Below, piece by piece: positions 10,490 to 21,548 of a stretch of DNA of 64,000 nt. Both the position numbers and the translations under genes were made by a program. The notes under the pieces were generated by a model. It was not told where the DNA came from, did not search any database, and saw only the letters and a program-made list of their open reading frames with translations. The DNA is from Evernia prunastri (lineage: Eukaryota; Ascomycota; Lecanoromycetes; Lecanorales; Parmeliaceae), in contig NKYR01000111.1 in NCBI GenBank assembly GCA_003184365.1, positions 62,001-126,000 of the forward strand. Direction: 5' to 3'. The number at the start of each line of letters is the position of its first letter. The stretch's first letter is position 1.

Positions 10490-12207
10490 TTAAGCCGTTA
10501 AATCTTGTTTACTCTTATCCCCACCGCCTAGCCCATAAACTTCCGCGACCCGCTTCGCAACGCCTTCACCGCTCCAATACGCCCCGGTCACGGTCCCCAA
10601 CGCCACAAACGGAGCCGTGTGCTCACCCGCGAACCAGAGACCTCTCTCCGGGCAGCCCTCCCTCAGCGCCTCGATGTCCCTGTCCAGCTGCACCTCCCCG
10701 TCCTTGGCTGGATCGCTGGCCTGGAACGTCGTGTAAGAGCCGAAGCCGGCGAACTCGTCGTTCTGCCAGTCCGTGACGAAGATCCCCGACGGTTCGCAGT
10801 CGGGGGACGAGGTGGAATAGTCCGGTAGGAGCGAATAGTATGGCTGGAAGAAGGCGTCGAGGCGAGAGAAGTATTCCTCGGAGGCTGGATCGAGGCCGTG
10901 GATCAAAGAAGTGACGTGCTGAGCGCAGGGTCCATGGAAGTAGAACAGGAGTGTTGGGTGCGCGCAAGGCCCGGGGAGAGAGGCGAGCGAGACGCATTCG
11001 GTGGTCCAGCGCTCCGGATTCTGATCCGAAGCGTACTTGGGAGGGAGGAATTGGGAGAAGAATGCGGTTGCTGTTCCCTTGGAATCTCGCGAGAGCCAGA
11101 ACGCAGAGGGGAACATGATGTACACCTTCTCGAGACGACCGTAGGAAATGTGTTTGATGGCCGTAGTGATGTGAGGAGGAAGGACAGGCGAGAAAGAGGA
11201 AACGTTACGTTTTAGCCAGCCTAAGGGGCAGGTCACGATCACTTCATCAAAGTCTACGGTGTCGTTCGAAGCCGTGGTGATGGTGACCGAGGGTGGTTGC
11301 CCGCTTTGAATATTCGATTTGAAGGCAGTGACCTTTGTAGAGAGTTTGAGTTCGGCTTTAGCTAATGCGCTTTTGGCGATGAGGTCGAGGATTGATTTGT
11401 AGGTACTAGCCAAGAAGAGGTTTTCTGGAAAACGTAAGTAACGGTACCTTGGGCAATACCTGCTAATAGCAGGCTCAAGCATGGCTACTTACCGCCCTCG
11501 ATGCATTCCTCCAGCCAGAAAAATCTCAGGCTTTGCTTCTCGATGGGCTCACCCACAAAGTCTCCCCACATGCGAGCCATTTGAAATACCAGCTTCGAGG
11601 AAGCAGCATCCAATCCCTTTCCCTTCACTTCACTCCTAAAAAAATCCATAAGAGAGCTTTGCGGTGGTATTGAAGGGCCATTCTCCCTGCTGTACTTAAA
11701 AGCCTTGGATATGATTTCCCAGACAAGCTCGGAATGCTTCTTTGCTGTCTGGCCCTCGACCAAATGGCCGGATTCGTCATAGAGAGAAGGGCTGGCCTCT
11801 TCCGGAGATGAGAAGGTCGTGTCACGAGTCTTATCGGCGAGATCCAGAATGGGGTTGTGGTCAGTGCCCTTCATAGAACGAATCAGCTTCCGGAGAGTAG
11901 GATTATGGCATCATTGTCTATGTTTCACATGAATCCAGTTTGGCCCTCTGTTCGATGTTAGTGATCTTGGCATAAAAATCTAGCGAGAAAGAGTATTTAC
12001 AAGTCGATCAGGTGGCCCTGTTGGCTGACCTGGTGGACCTGATGTTCGTCAGTGAGCTCCATCTCCCCTATACGATCGAGACTGACTCACACGCCCTCCT
12101 ACGCGGTCGCGTGCCTCAAATATTGTCACCTTCAGACCCTGCTGAGCCAGCACCTCGGCACACCTCAGTCCCGAGATTCCAGCGCCGACAACGCAGACTA
12201 CGTACAT
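10490..12207 (-). CDS. FAD-dependent amine oxidase (polyamine oxidase-like)
   Basis: Flavin amine oxidase that oxidises a primary or polyamine substrate with H2O2 release; the substrate is not determinable here. Five exons: 12207..12091, 12038..12001, 11947..11929, 11868..11493 and 11424..10490, giving 494 aa. Introns are 52, 53, 60 and 68 bp. The third exon is only 19 bp. Evidence: N-terminal dinucleotide-binding motif CVVGAGISGLRCAEVL followed by FEARDRVGGRV, then HLIDLGPNWIHGTDHNP across three joins, VTCPLGWLK in the middle, and the C-terminal FAD block LWFAGEHTAPFVALGTVTGAYWSGEGVAKRV. The start follows directly before the FAD motif; a short upstream exon cannot be excluded. There is no obvious PTS1 (ends DLTA). 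Confidence 0.9.
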
Positions 12208-12830
12208 TTATAAGTCAGCATTTCTTAGTCAAGATAGGAAGCCCGGCCTCATAATCCAGGGGTTCAAGAGTAGGAGTAGGGGTTTACTTTAGGACTATGC
12301 CCTGCGGCTCAGGATTTATAACAAAACAGGGAATCATAAGGCAAAACATGCGTACCGTGAGGAATTTGGCCGTTTGGAAGTAGTCGACGAATCATGCTGT
12401 TTGTCGTGCTATGCACGGACAGAGACAAGGTTTTGTCTTGGTAGTGCAGACACAAGTCTCTCTTCTGAGTGATGACTTGAGTGCGAGACCTGCATTCACG
12501 AGCATAATGAGCCCAGCACTCCATGATGCAGCAGATGATGGCTTGATTGAGAATTCTTGGGCAGCATGAGACGAGAAAAAAAAAAGCAGAAACTGGAGAA
12601 GTAAAGCATTAGGGTGTAGAAATGTGATGTAAGTGATGGTTATGATATTATTTATGGTCTGATGCTTGTTGGAAGACTGAGGCTTGTGGTGGAGGTTTGG
12701 ATGATTGATTTCAAGAGACGAAAGTGACGTTGTAAAATGTGTACAGTGGTCGGTCGTATTGAAAGCGGTGAAATGCCATAGTATGGAAGGTGCACATATG
12801 GGGTGCATTATCACGTATACTGCATTGACC

Positions 12831-12858
12831 GATCTGATCTGATCTGATCTGATCTGAT
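12831..12858. repeat. (GATCT)5 microsatellite
   Basis: Five perfect GATCT units read directly, followed by GATG. Confidence 0.95.
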
Positions 12859-13029
12859 GAAATGGATGTTTACCACTACAACCAAACTTCCTTTTCTTTA
12901 GCCCCAAAATATCTATCGATCTTTAAGAAAGGATGCCAGTTGAGTCTATTTGAAGTTGCCACGAAACCTACTGGATATAGGATGGTCAAGCAAAAGATAA
13001 TAATGGCAATGATCAGAATAAGAATTAGT

Positions 13030-13096
13030 AGAAGAAGAAGAAGAAGAAGAAAAGAAAGAAGGAAAAGGAAAAGGAAAAGGAAAAGGAAAAGGAAAA
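13030..13096. repeat. (GAA)n / (AAAAGG)n microsatellite
   Basis: GAA triplets followed by AAGGAA hexamers, read directly from the sequence. Confidence 0.9.
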
Positions 13097-13684
13097 TAAT
13101 AAAAATAATTAATGCAGCTGGTCAGTAATATATTGATTAATTGAATGAATCCCAGAAGGATGTAGGAGTGTTCGAGGTTTTAGGGAGATCCTGGACTTAG
13201 CTTATGTCTAATACAGTAAGTCAATGACTCGATTCAATAAAAGATAAATAGCTGTACAGGGACCCTGCATTTTAAATAAAAAGGGTAAAGTACTCTATGC
13301 ATGTTCCGCACTGGCTTCGTTGTTTTACTATAACTACCTTAACTTATCATTTTTTTTACTGGAATTATTCTCATACCTTAGATTCTTAACACTCACCTAT
13401 TATTAACATCATTATCATCAGTATTGGCCTCCTTGGCCTTATTTACAACTGCATTTAAACTACCTACCTATCTATCCGTCTATTTGCTAACAATTCGTTG
13501 CCCCAAATCCGCCAGGTGGCGCCCCGTAGATCACCCAGTATCTAACGTTGATAACGCTAAGGTAATGAGCTTCACAAGCATGCACAGCAACCCAACCCAG
13601 TCCCAAGGTGAAGATCAGTGCATAGCCCGATGCCTAATCCCTAACATCTGATAATGCAACTTCTCTAGGCAAAATGAAAATACT

Positions 13685-15124
13685 TCAAATCTCAAACTCC
13701 TCATCCAGCCAATGGCGAACAACGACCTTGCCTGCATCGAACGAAGGCTTCTGATTCCGCACGATCAGGGCTGCATGGGTGTGCCGCACTGAGTGAATAT
13801 GTACACGGTATTTGCGGAAGCCAACCTCGTCTAAGGCTCGCACCATTTCGAACTGTTGCGCTGTCAGGGCCAAAGTCGGGAACTCACTGCGACTTGATGA
13901 AGTGCCATCCAGGTCCGACGACGTTTGAGAGGAAGATCGATAACCTTTCTCGGCATGCCCGTTTTGCTGCTGTCCATCGGGAGCTAGAGCTTCACGCTTT
14001 CCTTGCGATGCTGGTTCTGGGAGGTATTGCTGGCCCTGTCTGGCATTCATATCTTCGAAAGCGCCTTCCATTGCACTTCTCGCATTCTCAACCATGAGGG
14101 GAATTCTATAGCTTCCGAGGCCAATACCAGCTTTGCCTTCTTCATGCAATCTGATTCGCTTTTGACTTCGAACTTGTTGTACACCTGAGTTTATCAAAAA
14201 CACGACAGAGCCAATTGGTATCAAAACGGAGAAGAGCGCGAAGACTGGGACGCTTGTGAGTAGACTCTGGCTGCTGCTTGCAAAGCGAGCCAACAATGGG
14301 GGCTTGGTCTCTGGAGGGTTTGGATGAACGGGATCGTCGGGGTTGATAATATTTGGGGCAAAGTCGGGTAGATAGTTGATAGAGACCGCGTCGAGGTTGG
14401 TGTAAGGGTCTGTCAAAGAGATGCTCGCGGTGTAATAGGGGGCAGATCGGTCATTGATTATATTCGCGTAGAGAACGCGGTGGGTGAATTGTGCAAGCGC
14501 AAGCATGAAGATACTGCCAGGATCTGCAAGAACGGAGAGCAGAGGGCGGTCTCCGTCGCGGAAGGTGTCGATCGTGAAGAGTTGACGGCCAGATGCTGAC
14601 AGCGTTCGAGATCCCAGGAAATTGAAGACTCTGTATTGGACGCCAAGCAGCGGGGTCTTCACTCCAAGATGAGGAGTGGCGAAAGTAGTAAAGTTGACAG
14701 GCCTTATCCTCTCGAACCAGCCTTTTGAGTAGAGCAGTCCTATGGTATACCTCGCAACTAATCCACCTAGCGAATACCCAATGATACTCAGCTTCTTAAT
14801 CTTGCTACCGTCTTTTTCCAAGTCTTCAATGTAAGTCTCAATCTCCTGAGTTACCCGCTCGGCTCCCAGATCAATTCCATCGTAGGTGAAGAAGTCTGAG
14901 TTTGTCTTGGAGACTAGTATATGTAGCTTCTCTTCCGAGTGTTTGTCGCGGAGGGAAGTTGCGAGATATGATAGATGATTTGGGTTGCCCCAAAGCCTGT
15001 AAGCGGTCAGCGGGCTGGGTAAAGGACAAATGAGGAGGTAGGAGGCAGCTGACCCATGGATGAGAACACAAAGATGGTCGGCCTTTTGGCGTCCATGTTT
15101 GTTTATGCGCTCCGTCTCCTCCAT
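13685..15124 (-). CDS. DUF676 serine lipase/esterase (Lpl1/Rog1-like)
   Basis: Putative serine esterase of the DUF676 family, whose yeast members act as phospholipases or monoacylglycerol lipases on lipid droplets and membranes. Two exons, 15124..15054 and 14996..13685, encode 460 aa. The 57-bp intron is in-frame; splicing restores HLCVLIHGLWGNPNHL, the conserved oxyanion block, which reading through would break. The nucleophile elbow is GYSLGGLVARY (about residue 110) and TTFATPHLGV follows. A hydrophobic segment (LTSVPVFALFSVLIPIGSVVFLI) near residue 290 suggests membrane anchoring. A C-terminal HSVRHTHAALIVRN block is typical of the fungal subfamily. The ATG at 15124 was chosen; the frame extends 21 bp further upstream only from a TTG codon. 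Confidence 0.9.
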   Translation of the reverse strand: MEETERINKHGRQKADHLCVLIHGSAASYLLICPLPSPLTAYRLWGNPNHLSYLATSLRDKHSEEKLHILVSKTNSDFFTYDGIDLGAERVTQEIETYIEDLEKDGSKIKKLSIIGYSLGGLVARYTIGLLYSKGWFERIRPVNFTTFATPHLGVKTPLLGVQYRVFNFLGSRTLSASGRQLFTIDTFRDGDRPLLSVLADPGSIFMLALAQFTHRVLYANIINDRSAPYYTASISLTDPYTNLDAVSINYLPDFAPNIINPDDPVHPNPPETKPPLLARFASSSQSLLTSVPVFALFSVLIPIGSVVFLINSGVQQVRSQKRIRLHEEGKAGIGLGSYRIPLMVENARSAMEGAFEDMNARQGQQYLPEPASQGKREALAPDGQQQNGHAEKGYRSSSQTSSDLDGTSSSRSEFPTLALTAQQFEMVRALDEVGFRKYRVHIHSVRHTHAALIVRNQKPSFDAGKVVVRHWLDEEFEI

Positions 15125-15876
15125 GAAATCTGTTGGATGGTGCAAAGCTATTCTCTGTGACTCTGTCTAGATTTTTGAAGGCAATGAGGATGGGCGCATT
15201 TTGTACAAGATACAGAGTAAGATATAAACATTCACTCCGAGCAATTACATGGGTAGATTACCAGCTATAAATTGTTCAAATCTTTGGCAACTCAATGACA
15301 TTGACATGCATGACAGCTGCACGCAGAGACCGGCTGCTTCCGCCGCTACTCTACCCATTTCCATTCGTATTCGTACTCGTACTCCGTAGTCGTACTCTAG
15401 GTACCTTAATTCCTATCACCCCCGAAGATCTACCGTGCCTTACCTTACCTACCTAACAGTTTAGTCCTATTCATATGTATTTAATGTGTATTACTTGATT
15501 ATTGTTTGCACTCACCAGAAAGAGACTCAATCCACAGTCCACACTCTTCAAACGCTTTTCAATCCAGTCATTCATTAGCTCAATCATCAAATCCCTCCCT
15601 TGGCTTCACTGATCGACTGCTTTGCCTGCTTACTCAAGTAAATCCGCCACAGTGCAACCAATACAATCATATTCTCGTCTCATAACCTTCACCTTCTGCT
15701 ACGCTTCATGCTGCTCGCCGTCAAGAACAAGCAAACAACGTGATTTCTGTCAACATCCACTGAGTCATAGATCTTTACAATCTGCTATCCTAAAGTTATC
15801 ATGGGCCTACAACCTTCTCTCCTGTGTAATTGGACTCAGTAGAAGAGCCAAATGATCAAGCGACAAAATCGTTTCA
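15125..15876. promoter_or_regulatory. Divergent promoter region lipase / REX3
   Basis: About 750 bp. TAGGTACCTTAA and CCTTACCTTACC strings cluster at about 15400-15450, and C+T-rich sequence precedes REX3. No gene was seen. Confidence 0.4.
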
Positions 15877-17718
15877 ATGTTTGCATTCCAACCGTTTCTC
15901 ATCACCATGTTCTCTTCGATCGGCCTATTCAAAAATGTTGATTGCCCCGAATATCCCCATTGCTCCCTCTCCAATTGCATCTTTGCGCATCATAGCGTCT
16001 CTGAAGTTGTGCCAGCGACAGAATATTTACCACAGGGAAGTTTAGAAGGCGAGGGCATCGACCAGGATGGGCCTCGCAAGAAGCGACGGCTTGCTCTTCC
16101 AGTCACAGCATCTAGGCGTATCTCCCCACCGCCTCGAAGACTGCAACCTAAAGCCGTGGAAAAAGTCCCGGCGCCTCTGAACAGACCATCTGCCAGCGCA
16201 AAACTCAAAACCACATTACCACCAGTCAAGACTGTCCAAGTGTCTCTCAACCCAAAGATGATACAAAACCCGCCAGCCGCTCATGCAACTCGCATACAGC
16301 TTATCACTATGATTCACGAGCAAATGGTCCGGCTTAACGAAGAGGTCCAAGATCCATCTCAAAATGCGCTTAGGCTCTCTCCTCAAGAGCTGATCGTTGA
16401 AGCTCTCGAAGAGGAGGAGAACGTCGCCAAGCAGAACCCGGTAGTCTATCTGAATGTCATAAAGCTGCGAATTACTAAATTGAAGAAGATGAAGTTCGCA
16501 GAGTGGAAGGAGGAAAGACTGAAGCAGATTGCCAAGCGCGCGCCTGTTGAACTGGTTGCCAAGGCTGAAAGTGCTCCCCAAACCATCGAGACAGGCCTAT
16601 CTTCATCTCAAGAAGTTGCGTTCTTGTCGAAACTTCTCGCAAAACAAGGTGACTTGGCCGGGCATGGATATGTTCCTTATGCATTAAGTGATGAAGACAT
16701 CGCTCAGGCTCGTTCGGGGGTTGAAGCAGCACAAGGCTGGGAGCAATGTGACAGATGTAAAACTCGGTTTCAAGTTTTTCCGGGCAGAAGAGAAGAAGAT
16801 GGAGCTTTGACTTCTGGAGGCGCATGCACGTACCATCCTGCAAAGCCTCGGAGGCCACAAGCGAAAGACAAAGCAGACAAAGGCCACAAAGAAGCAATTT
16901 ACGCCTGTTGTAATGAGATTGTTGGGGAGTCTGCCGGCTGCACTCAGGCGACCACACACGTTTTCAAGGTTTCAGAGCCAAAGAGGCTGGCTTTGATAAT
17001 GCCTTTCAAGGAGACACCGCCTAAGTTACTGACACCGGGGCCCAAAAGGGCTGTTTGCTTTGACTGCGAGATGGGTTACACGACCATGGGGCTGGAATTG
17101 ATTCGTCTCACAGCAACAGCTTGGCCAAATGGCGAGGAGCTTCTTGATGTTCTCGTCAGACCTTTGGGAGAGGTACTGGATCTGAATTCGCGATTTTCTG
17201 GCGTTTGGCCAAAGGACTACGCGAACGCTTTGTCCTACGAATCCATATCTGCCGATGACGACAAGTCGTGCAAAGATAGGGAGCAGCGGCTACGCATTGT
17301 CGAATCGCCCGCCATTGCCCGTGACCTGCTGTTCGAACATATGACACCAGAAACCCCACTAATTGGACATGCGCTAGACAACGACCTCAACGCTACTCGT
17401 ATCATCCACCCCTCCATCGTTGATACCATCCTCCTATTTCCTCATCCCCGCGGTCTACCACTTCGTTTCGGTCTTAAAGCGCTCATGAAAAGGCATCTTG
17501 ATCGAGACGTCCAAATGGGAGGTGATCAGGGTCACGACTCGAAAGAGGACGCACGGGCTGCAGGAGACTTGGTTAGGCTCAAGGTTAGCGAGATGTGGAA
17601 AATCATGAAGCGAGATGGATGGACGGTCAGGGATACGGAATTCTTTCCACCGCCATCCTGTGCTCCTACTCAAGCGAATCCATTTGGCACATATGACAGT
17701 AGTGAGGTGAGAGCGTAG
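15877..17718 (+). CDS. REX3: RNA exonuclease 3 (DEDDh)
   Basis: 3'-5' RNA exonuclease of the Rex/Rexo family that trims structured RNAs such as the RNase MRP RNA and other small RNAs. One exon of 613 aa from the ATG at 15877; the ATG at 15907 (MFSSIGLFKNVDCPE) fits homologues better and gives 603 aa. A CCCH zinc finger sits at the N-terminus (CPEYPHCSLSNCIFAHH). A second Cys/His cluster (EQCDRCKTRF, then CTYHPAKPRRP and YACCNEI) precedes the nuclease. The nuclease has all DEDDh motifs: FDCEMGYTT (Exo I), GHALDNDLNATR (Exo II) and HDSKEDARAAGDL (Exo III). The central region is basic and Pro-rich. The gene is intact and the assignment is strong. Confidence 0.93.
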   Translation: MFAFQPFLITMFSSIGLFKNVDCPEYPHCSLSNCIFAHHSVSEVVPATEYLPQGSLEGEGIDQDGPRKKRRLALPVTASRRISPPPRRLQPKAVEKVPAPLNRPSASAKLKTTLPPVKTVQVSLNPKMIQNPPAAHATRIQLITMIHEQMVRLNEEVQDPSQNALRLSPQELIVEALEEEENVAKQNPVVYLNVIKLRITKLKKMKFAEWKEERLKQIAKRAPVELVAKAESAPQTIETGLSSSQEVAFLSKLLAKQGDLAGHGYVPYALSDEDIAQARSGVEAAQGWEQCDRCKTRFQVFPGRREEDGALTSGGACTYHPAKPRRPQAKDKADKGHKEAIYACCNEIVGESAGCTQATTHVFKVSEPKRLALIMPFKETPPKLLTPGPKRAVCFDCEMGYTTMGLELIRLTATAWPNGEELLDVLVRPLGEVLDLNSRFSGVWPKDYANALSYESISADDDKSCKDREQRLRIVESPAIARDLLFEHMTPETPLIGHALDNDLNATRIIHPSIVDTILLFPHPRGLPLRFGLKALMKRHLDRDVQMGGDQGHDSKEDARAAGDLVRLKVSEMWKIMKRDGWTVRDTEFFPPPSCAPTQANPFGTYDSSEVRA

Positions 17719-19430
17719 GTAGATGATACAAAGCTGATTGGTTGTCGTGGTCATTCCGTTTTTATGAAAAGTTCAACATGTCTCATGAGCTTGAGAAATA
17801 CTCCGGTCGAGAGGTCTCTTCGAATGTGGTGGGTGGGCTTGATGCAAATACCCGTAAAGGCACGGATTACGTTTCCTCGCCCGACTGCACCTGAATTGAT
17901 CAATCCACGGCTTGCTGTGAAACAGGCCGACTTGTTCGGTCCGTCTTTTCTCACCGACATTTCTACTTCCTACATCATTTTTTCGTCTCCGCTTTGCTTC
18001 GCGCTTCATCAACTTAAGCAAATGTCAATGTCCCTCGCCAAAGGACCTTTGAGGATGTGGCCGAGAAGAGTGGGGAAACCCGTGATGCGAAGACACGGAG
18101 CCGGGCATGAACAATCATGTAAAAAGCTGTCCTTGAATTGGTCAGGTGGTCGTTTCGGCTGGGGATTGATAGGGGCCCGAGCGATAGCATCATTCTCGGT
18201 ACCGTGTCCATGGGAGGTGGGCTTGTTTTGTCATCTTCCCGTTGGGTTGCATGCAGTTCTGCAACTTTCCAATGATTAATGATTTTAATGCATGTGAGGA
18301 GCCGAAAGTTGCTCTCATTGAAGCTGACATTTGGAGTGGTAATATTATTATTACTTCTGTACCTTATTATTACTATTACTCTAACAAAGGTAGTCTGCTT
18401 GTGCTTTTTTGGATTCTTAAATTTGGCTTTTGGCAAGCACGTGAAGCTGTAGTCCACGAGGCTGAAGCTACCTTACCTTATACGAGCTGTCAGGGCCCTT
18501 TAGCAAGCCCTTACAGATGTGAAACTTACCTTCAAAGTTAAGGTAGTTTATTCCCCGCAGATATCAAGGAATGAGAATTAGCGTTGGACTAGCACTAGCA
18601 CCAAGGTTAGCACGTGGCCCAGACCATGGAAGTTGACCAAGGTAAGGTACCTTACTTTAACTTCCATTGTAAGTAAAAGTGGCAAGGTTAGCCGTTCTAT
18701 GCGGGTCAATCTCCGCGAGATCAACGACAAGGCCATTATTATTATTATTATTATGTCTTGCATCTTCGGGTTCTCAACTTCCAAATCTCCGCTCATCTCA
18801 GTGCTCAAGACCCCAAGACTCAAAGAAAAGGCCAAGACTTGCCAAGTCACTGTTAATTGTTGGACTGTTGTAAATCCAACGTCGGACCTCTCTAGCTTTT
18901 CTTGCTCGCCCTGCGTTCCTACTCAACTTTCAGCTCTTTGAAAGGCAAGGCAGACCGCACCAGAAGGAAGGACAGAGCACAAACCTCTCATCTCCTCCGG
19001 TCTGACACCTCCCGAGCTAAGGTAGGTAAGGCAGGTAAGCACGGCATTATCGGATCATGGATGGGATTAGTATTGTACCTGGAATCATGGATGGTTGCTT
19101 CTCGGTAGGTACTAGAGTAGTTGTGCCGGAGAGAAGATGGCGGCATCGCGGGATCTTACTTTTACCAATGTGATGGTTGGCTGACGGTTGTTGTTATGAC
19201 ATTATATTGACAAGGGGAAAATACTCGTACTTTACAAGTTAACTTGAGCCTTTCGGCCGTTCAATCTTGGCCCCAGTCAGCCACAGAAATAAGAATGGCA
19301 TACCTAACCGCATAGGTACATGAATACGGTACAGTACGAGCACACCATGAATTAATTTCAATTAAGGTATTGAGCCGAGATTATTATGTGAGTATACCTA
19401 TGTATGAGGTTGAAGTTTTTACTCACAGCC

Positions 19431-19489
19431 TTGCCTTACCTTACTTTATCTTACCTTACTTTACCTTACCTTACTTTACTTTACACTCT
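19431..19489. repeat. Degenerate (CCTTA/CTTTA)n array
   Basis: Alternating CCTTACCTTACTTTA units read directly; the densest example of the TACCTTA family seen throughout the intergenic DNA. Confidence 0.85.
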
Positions 19490-19604
19490 GCGGCCTGCCT
19501 GCTTTCCCTTGTGCCGTTCTGCTAGATCTGCTACCCTTCACCCATTCATCAGCTAGATCCACTTTCCTACCAAGCCGCCGTAACATTTTAACAATTCAAC
19601 CATG

Positions 19605-19740
19605 ACCCCCTCTGTGTTACACTGCTCTCTTTTCTCTCTCTTCTCTCTCTTCTCTCTCTCTCCTCTCTCACTTCTCTTTCCTTTCTCTCTATTCTTTCTC
19701 TCTTCTCTCTCCTTCTTCTTCACCGCCCCTTCCTTCTCAC
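19605..19740. repeat. CT-rich tract (CTCTCTTCT)n
   Basis: Polypyrimidine tract about 65-200 bp upstream of the receptor ATG; probably the core promoter/TSS region. Confidence 0.75.
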
Positions 19741-19804
19741 TCTTCTTCTTCTACCTGCCAATTGAATATGTAACATCATTTCTTCATTGTTACAAGCTTC
19801 AACA

Positions 19805-21548
19805 ATGTCCCATCCTTTGACTCCCAGGCAACTTCACGACCTCGAGACTACCGAGCGTATCGCTTCTTGCTTCTCCCTCATCGGCACCAGCTTCATTCTC
19901 TTCACCTTCCTCTACTCTCCCGCTTTCCGCAAGCCCGTTAATAGACTCATCTTCTACGCATCTTGGGGGTATGTAGTATCCCTGATCTTCTCCGGGCCCC
20001 TCCCTCACGTCAAGTCACAAGATATGCTGTCACTCTGCTCAATCCCGAACATACTCTCACCTCTCCAGCTTTCTCCAAGACCAGAGCATACTGACCTACT
20101 ACCTTGGATAGAAATACTTTGTGCAATGTCGCAACACTCATCTCACAGAAAGGCGTAAGAGCGGGAAGAGACTCCCATCTGTGCCAGTTTCAAGGCTTTC
20201 TCATCCAGATGTAAGCGTCGGAATCCCTAGGGGTTGCTGTCAATGTTCTAGTATTGAAAACGCGAGAAGGTTCCTACCAGCAGACGCCCTATGGAACCTG
20301 GCTATGGCTATCAATGTGTATATGACATTATTCCGCAACTACAACCCCCAACAGCTCAAGGCTTTGGAATGGAAATACCATTGTATGGTTTGTACCTTCC
20401 GAGTCCTTACCTCTTCCTTTGTACCCAATTCTAAGCGCTGAGTTTTTTTTTTTTGAAATTCCACTTTGTAGACATATTCTCAGGCTTGATATACTCCTTT
20501 TGATAAGCAACGCTGACCCCAAGTATGCAATCAGTGCTATGGAGGCCCATTTATAATTGCCTTGATCTACATCTTTATTGAGACCCCATCAAAAGGCAAA
20601 ATGTACGGCCCGGCCACACTTTGGTGTTGGATCGACATCAAATGGGTCGCTTTCAGAATTGCACTGTGCTATGCCCCGGCATGGCAAGCGCTCTCCTCGT
20701 TCTCCAAAGGCTCTCTTGCTGATAGAATTGCAGGTGCTGTATCTTGATCTCATTCTGTATATACGTCCTCGCGGGACGTGAGATCTTCGCCAAACGTAAA
20801 CAGCTCCGCGCTTTCAGCAATCCGTCTGGACCTGTGCCTGTGCAAATCGGAAATCCTTTCACCAGTTTTAAGACGACCGAGATCCACATTACGAGCGAAC
20901 TGGCTACACTCCAGTCGCCCACTGCTTCCAATCTTTTTTCCATGCCGGATAGAAAGCAACCAGATATTGATGCGAAAGGGTATGAGCAGTACTCTGTGAC
21001 TATTGGCTCAGCTCCAATGAGCCCGAGATCTGAAGCGCCACCCCCCATGACGCCTAGAACACATTCGAACATGGCACAACGGCATAACAGGGCAGCTATG
21101 GAAGCTAATAGGGCAGCGTTTGGATACACCAAAGTAGCGCTACTCTTTTTTGTCTCATTACTCGTGACATGGGTAAGCTCCCAGGCACCTCCCTTTGACC
21201 GGGCTCAAGTGAACCGCGCGGCTCACGAAATCATAGGTCCCCTCGTCAATAAACCGAGTCTATTCCCTCATCCACCCCTCTCTTGTCTCTCTCCCCTTTA
21301 CCTACGCTTCTGGCATCGTTCTCCCCTTGATGGGCTTCTGGAACTCTGTCATCTACATCACAACTTCCTGGGCGGCGGTGCGATTGTTGTTCATCGGGAA
21401 GCTGAATGAAAAGGACGGATCCGTGAGGAGAAGCTCGGTCACTTTTCATCGGAGGCCGAGTCTAGGAGTGAGGAAGTGGACGGGGACCGAGAGTGATGGT
21501 GTCAAAGGATTGGCGGTGGGACGTGGGAGTGGGTATGATCAAGTGTGA
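19805..21548 (+). CDS. cAMP-receptor-like G-protein-coupled receptor
   Basis: Seven-transmembrane receptor of the Dictyostelium cAMP-receptor-like class (fungal GprH/Crl type), presumably a plasma-membrane nutrient or signal sensor. Six exons: 19805..19968, 20112..20210, 20270..20387, 20535..20683, 20734..21172 and 21237..21548, giving 426 aa. Introns are 143, 59, 147, 50 and 64 bp. The fourth has GC (GCAAGC) at its 5' end instead of GT. Diagnostic stretches are GNTLCNVATLISQKGV, HLCQFQGFLIQMFLPADALW, GPATLWCWIDIKWVAFRIALCY, and the last two helices WVPSSINRVY and FWNSVIYITTSW. A long third cytoplasmic loop (about 140 residues, Ser/Pro-rich) lies between helices 5 and 6. The ligand is unknown. 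Frame is kept at every join, which supports the model. Confidence 0.88.

Larger units (their letters stand above)
12208..13684. other. Intergenic with microsatellites
   Basis: 1.48 kb upstream of the amine oxidase and downstream of the lipase. It contains (GATCT)5 at 12831-12858 and a purine-rich AAG/AAAAGG tract at 13030-13096. Open frames here lack family resemblance and are not called. Confidence 0.5.
17719..19804. other. Long intergenic region upstream of the cAMP-receptor-like gene
   Basis: 2.1 kb without a convincing gene. It contains (ATT)n at 18735-18755, repeated TAAGGTA/CCTTACC strings (about 18640-18655, 19020-19040, and a dense block at 19431-19489), and a CT tract at about 19605-19740 just before the receptor ATG. 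The size suggests a long promoter or an unrecognised non-coding transcript. Confidence 0.5.

Noticed and set aside
12392..12907. Minus-strand open frame of about 170 codons upstream of the amine oxidase
   Set aside because: It runs through the GATCT microsatellite, has no recognisable domain, and is better explained as promoter/leader DNA.
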